Below, piece by piece: positions 5,781 to 6,512 of a DNA stretch of 6,512 nucleotides. The notes beneath the pieces were generated by a model, which saw nothing but the letters and a program-made list of their open reading frames with translations, was not told the DNA's origin and did no database searches. The number at the start of each line of letters is the position of its first letter. Position 1 is the stretch's first letter. Origin of the DNA: Planctomycetales bacterium (GTDB lineage: Bacteria > Planctomycetota > Planctomycetia > Planctomycetales > Planctomycetaceae). The DNA lies in NCBI GenBank assembly GCA_020050375.1, contig JAGVKR010000424.1:1-6512 (forward strand), written 5' to 3'. The translations under genes and the position numbers were made by a program.

Positions 5781-6512
5781 GGCTTGTTCTCCGCCGTGGC
5801 AATGGAATCATTCACGTCTTTTCCGTGGACGTTGAACGCGACTGGACCGGCGCGCCAGACAATCGGGGCTGGATCGACAGGACTCAACATCCGCTCGGCA
5901 AGGTTAGCGTCAGTCATTCGGCGATAACCGACATAGCTCGTTGTCAGGCGCGGGTTGATCTCGACGACGAGCGGTCGGGTGGGCGCAGCGCTCGGGATGA
6001 CCAGATCGACGCCGACGTAACCGCGAAGTCCGTCAATCGCGCGGCAGGCGGCGCGGGCCGCGTTTTGAACCGCTGTGCGATCGACGTCGCGGGCGGGAAT
6101 CACTCCGCCGAGGTAATGAAAGCGACCATCGTCGCTTAGAGTCTGTTCGGCCGGGGGGAAGACTTCGATGTGATCGCCGTCGGGGGAAATCAACACGCCG
6201 ATAGAGACCGCGCGGCCTTTGATGTACGGCTGCCAGATCGCCGTCGCCAGGAGCGGGTCGGCTTCGAGCGTGGGGCGCAGGCGATCGAATTCCGCCTGGT
6301 CGGCAATCAACCACGTGCTTTGCGAGCCGGCGCCGTCGTTCGGCTTCACAACCAGCGGAAACGTCATCGACCCGATCGCGGAGACAACACTCGAATCCGC
6401 ATCCGGCCGGCCGGCAGACGAGAACGAGCAGGGCATCGTCGGAATTGTCGGCACCCCCCCCTGCTCCAGGCGCCGCGCCGTCTCGAGCTTGCTGGTGCAG
6501 AATCCCACCGCC
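5777..6512 (-). CDS. ATP-grasp ligase, COG1821 / MfnD-like, N-terminus beyond the window
   Basis: The frame is open from the right edge to TAG 5777-5779, showing about 245 C-terminal residues. The first visible GTG (6508) is internal, because coding sequence continues upstream and about 80-100 family residues are missing. Counting from it, CTSKLETARRLEQGGVPT (4-21) is the helix before the ATP-grasp fold. FPLVVKPNDGAGSQSTWLI (50-68) carries ATP-binding Lys55 and the glycine-rich loop, WQPYIKGRAVSIGVLI (92-107) is the central strand, and GVDLV with VVEINPRLTTSYVGYR (166-196) gives the metal-binding Glu183 and Asn185. The EINPRLTTSYVG signature points to the COG1821 group, which includes tyramine-glutamate ligase MfnD of methanofuran biosynthesis and OrfY-like proteins of C1-transfer clusters in planctomycetes and methylotrophs. 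The ATP-grasp fold is firm; the substrate is inferred. The last residues (ATAENKP) may be partly set by the REP-like repeat that supplies the stop. Confidence 0.8.
   Translation of the reverse strand, partial: AVGFCTSKLETARRLEQGGVPTIPTMPCSFSSAGRPDADSSVVSAIGSMTFPLVVKPNDGAGSQSTWLIADQAEFDRLRPTLEADPLLATAIWQPYIKGRAVSIGVLISPDGDHIEVFPPAEQTLSDDGRFHYLGGVIPARDVDRTAVQNAARAACRAIDGLRGYVGVDLVIPSAAPTRPLVVEINPRLTTSYVGYRRMTDANLAERMLSPVDPAPIVWRAGPVAFNVHGKDVNDSIATAENKP

Overview
The window looks like chromosomal DNA of a GC-rich planctomycete (phylum Planctomycetota), inferred from content. It holds a secreted protein with two planctomycete-type c-haem domains, a membrane-bound Ser/Thr kinase, and a secreted protein with two DUF1080 (3-keto-disaccharide hydrolase) domains. 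It also holds an ATP-grasp enzyme resembling the COG1821/MfnD group, which is known in planctomycetes and methylotrophs that use methanofuran-linked C1 chemistry. There are no tRNAs, rRNAs, CRISPR arrays, phage genes or transposase genes.

Layout. At 1-1208 (minus) lies the N-terminal part of an exported di-haem cytochrome that runs off the left edge. A 122-bp divergent gap with a perfect 9-bp inverted repeat separates it from larE (1331-2203, plus), a PP-loop sulfur transferase carrying three cysteines. larE converges with a kinase gene (2236-3936, minus) across about 32 bp, which hold an imperfect hairpin. The kinase is unusual in layout: about six membrane helices come first and the kinase domain is C-terminal. 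A 147-bp divergent gap follows, then a secreted tandem DUF1080 protein (4084-5304, plus) with a good ribosome binding site. Next is a broken copy of tag, 3-methyladenine DNA glycosylase I (5350-5724, plus). It lacks about 77 internal residues, including the catalytic glutamate region, and a zinc-binding cysteine has become arginine. A pair of REP-like hairpins (5721-5780) follows. The last gene is the ATP-grasp gene (5777-6512, minus), cut by the right edge.

The genes do not form an obvious single pathway. They alternate in strand and look like independent housekeeping or accessory units. The most notable region is 5350-5780. There a DNA-repair gene has decayed by an internal in-frame deletion, and a REP-like element pair provides the TAG stop codons of both converging reading frames. 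I do not see a clear new multi-gene system.
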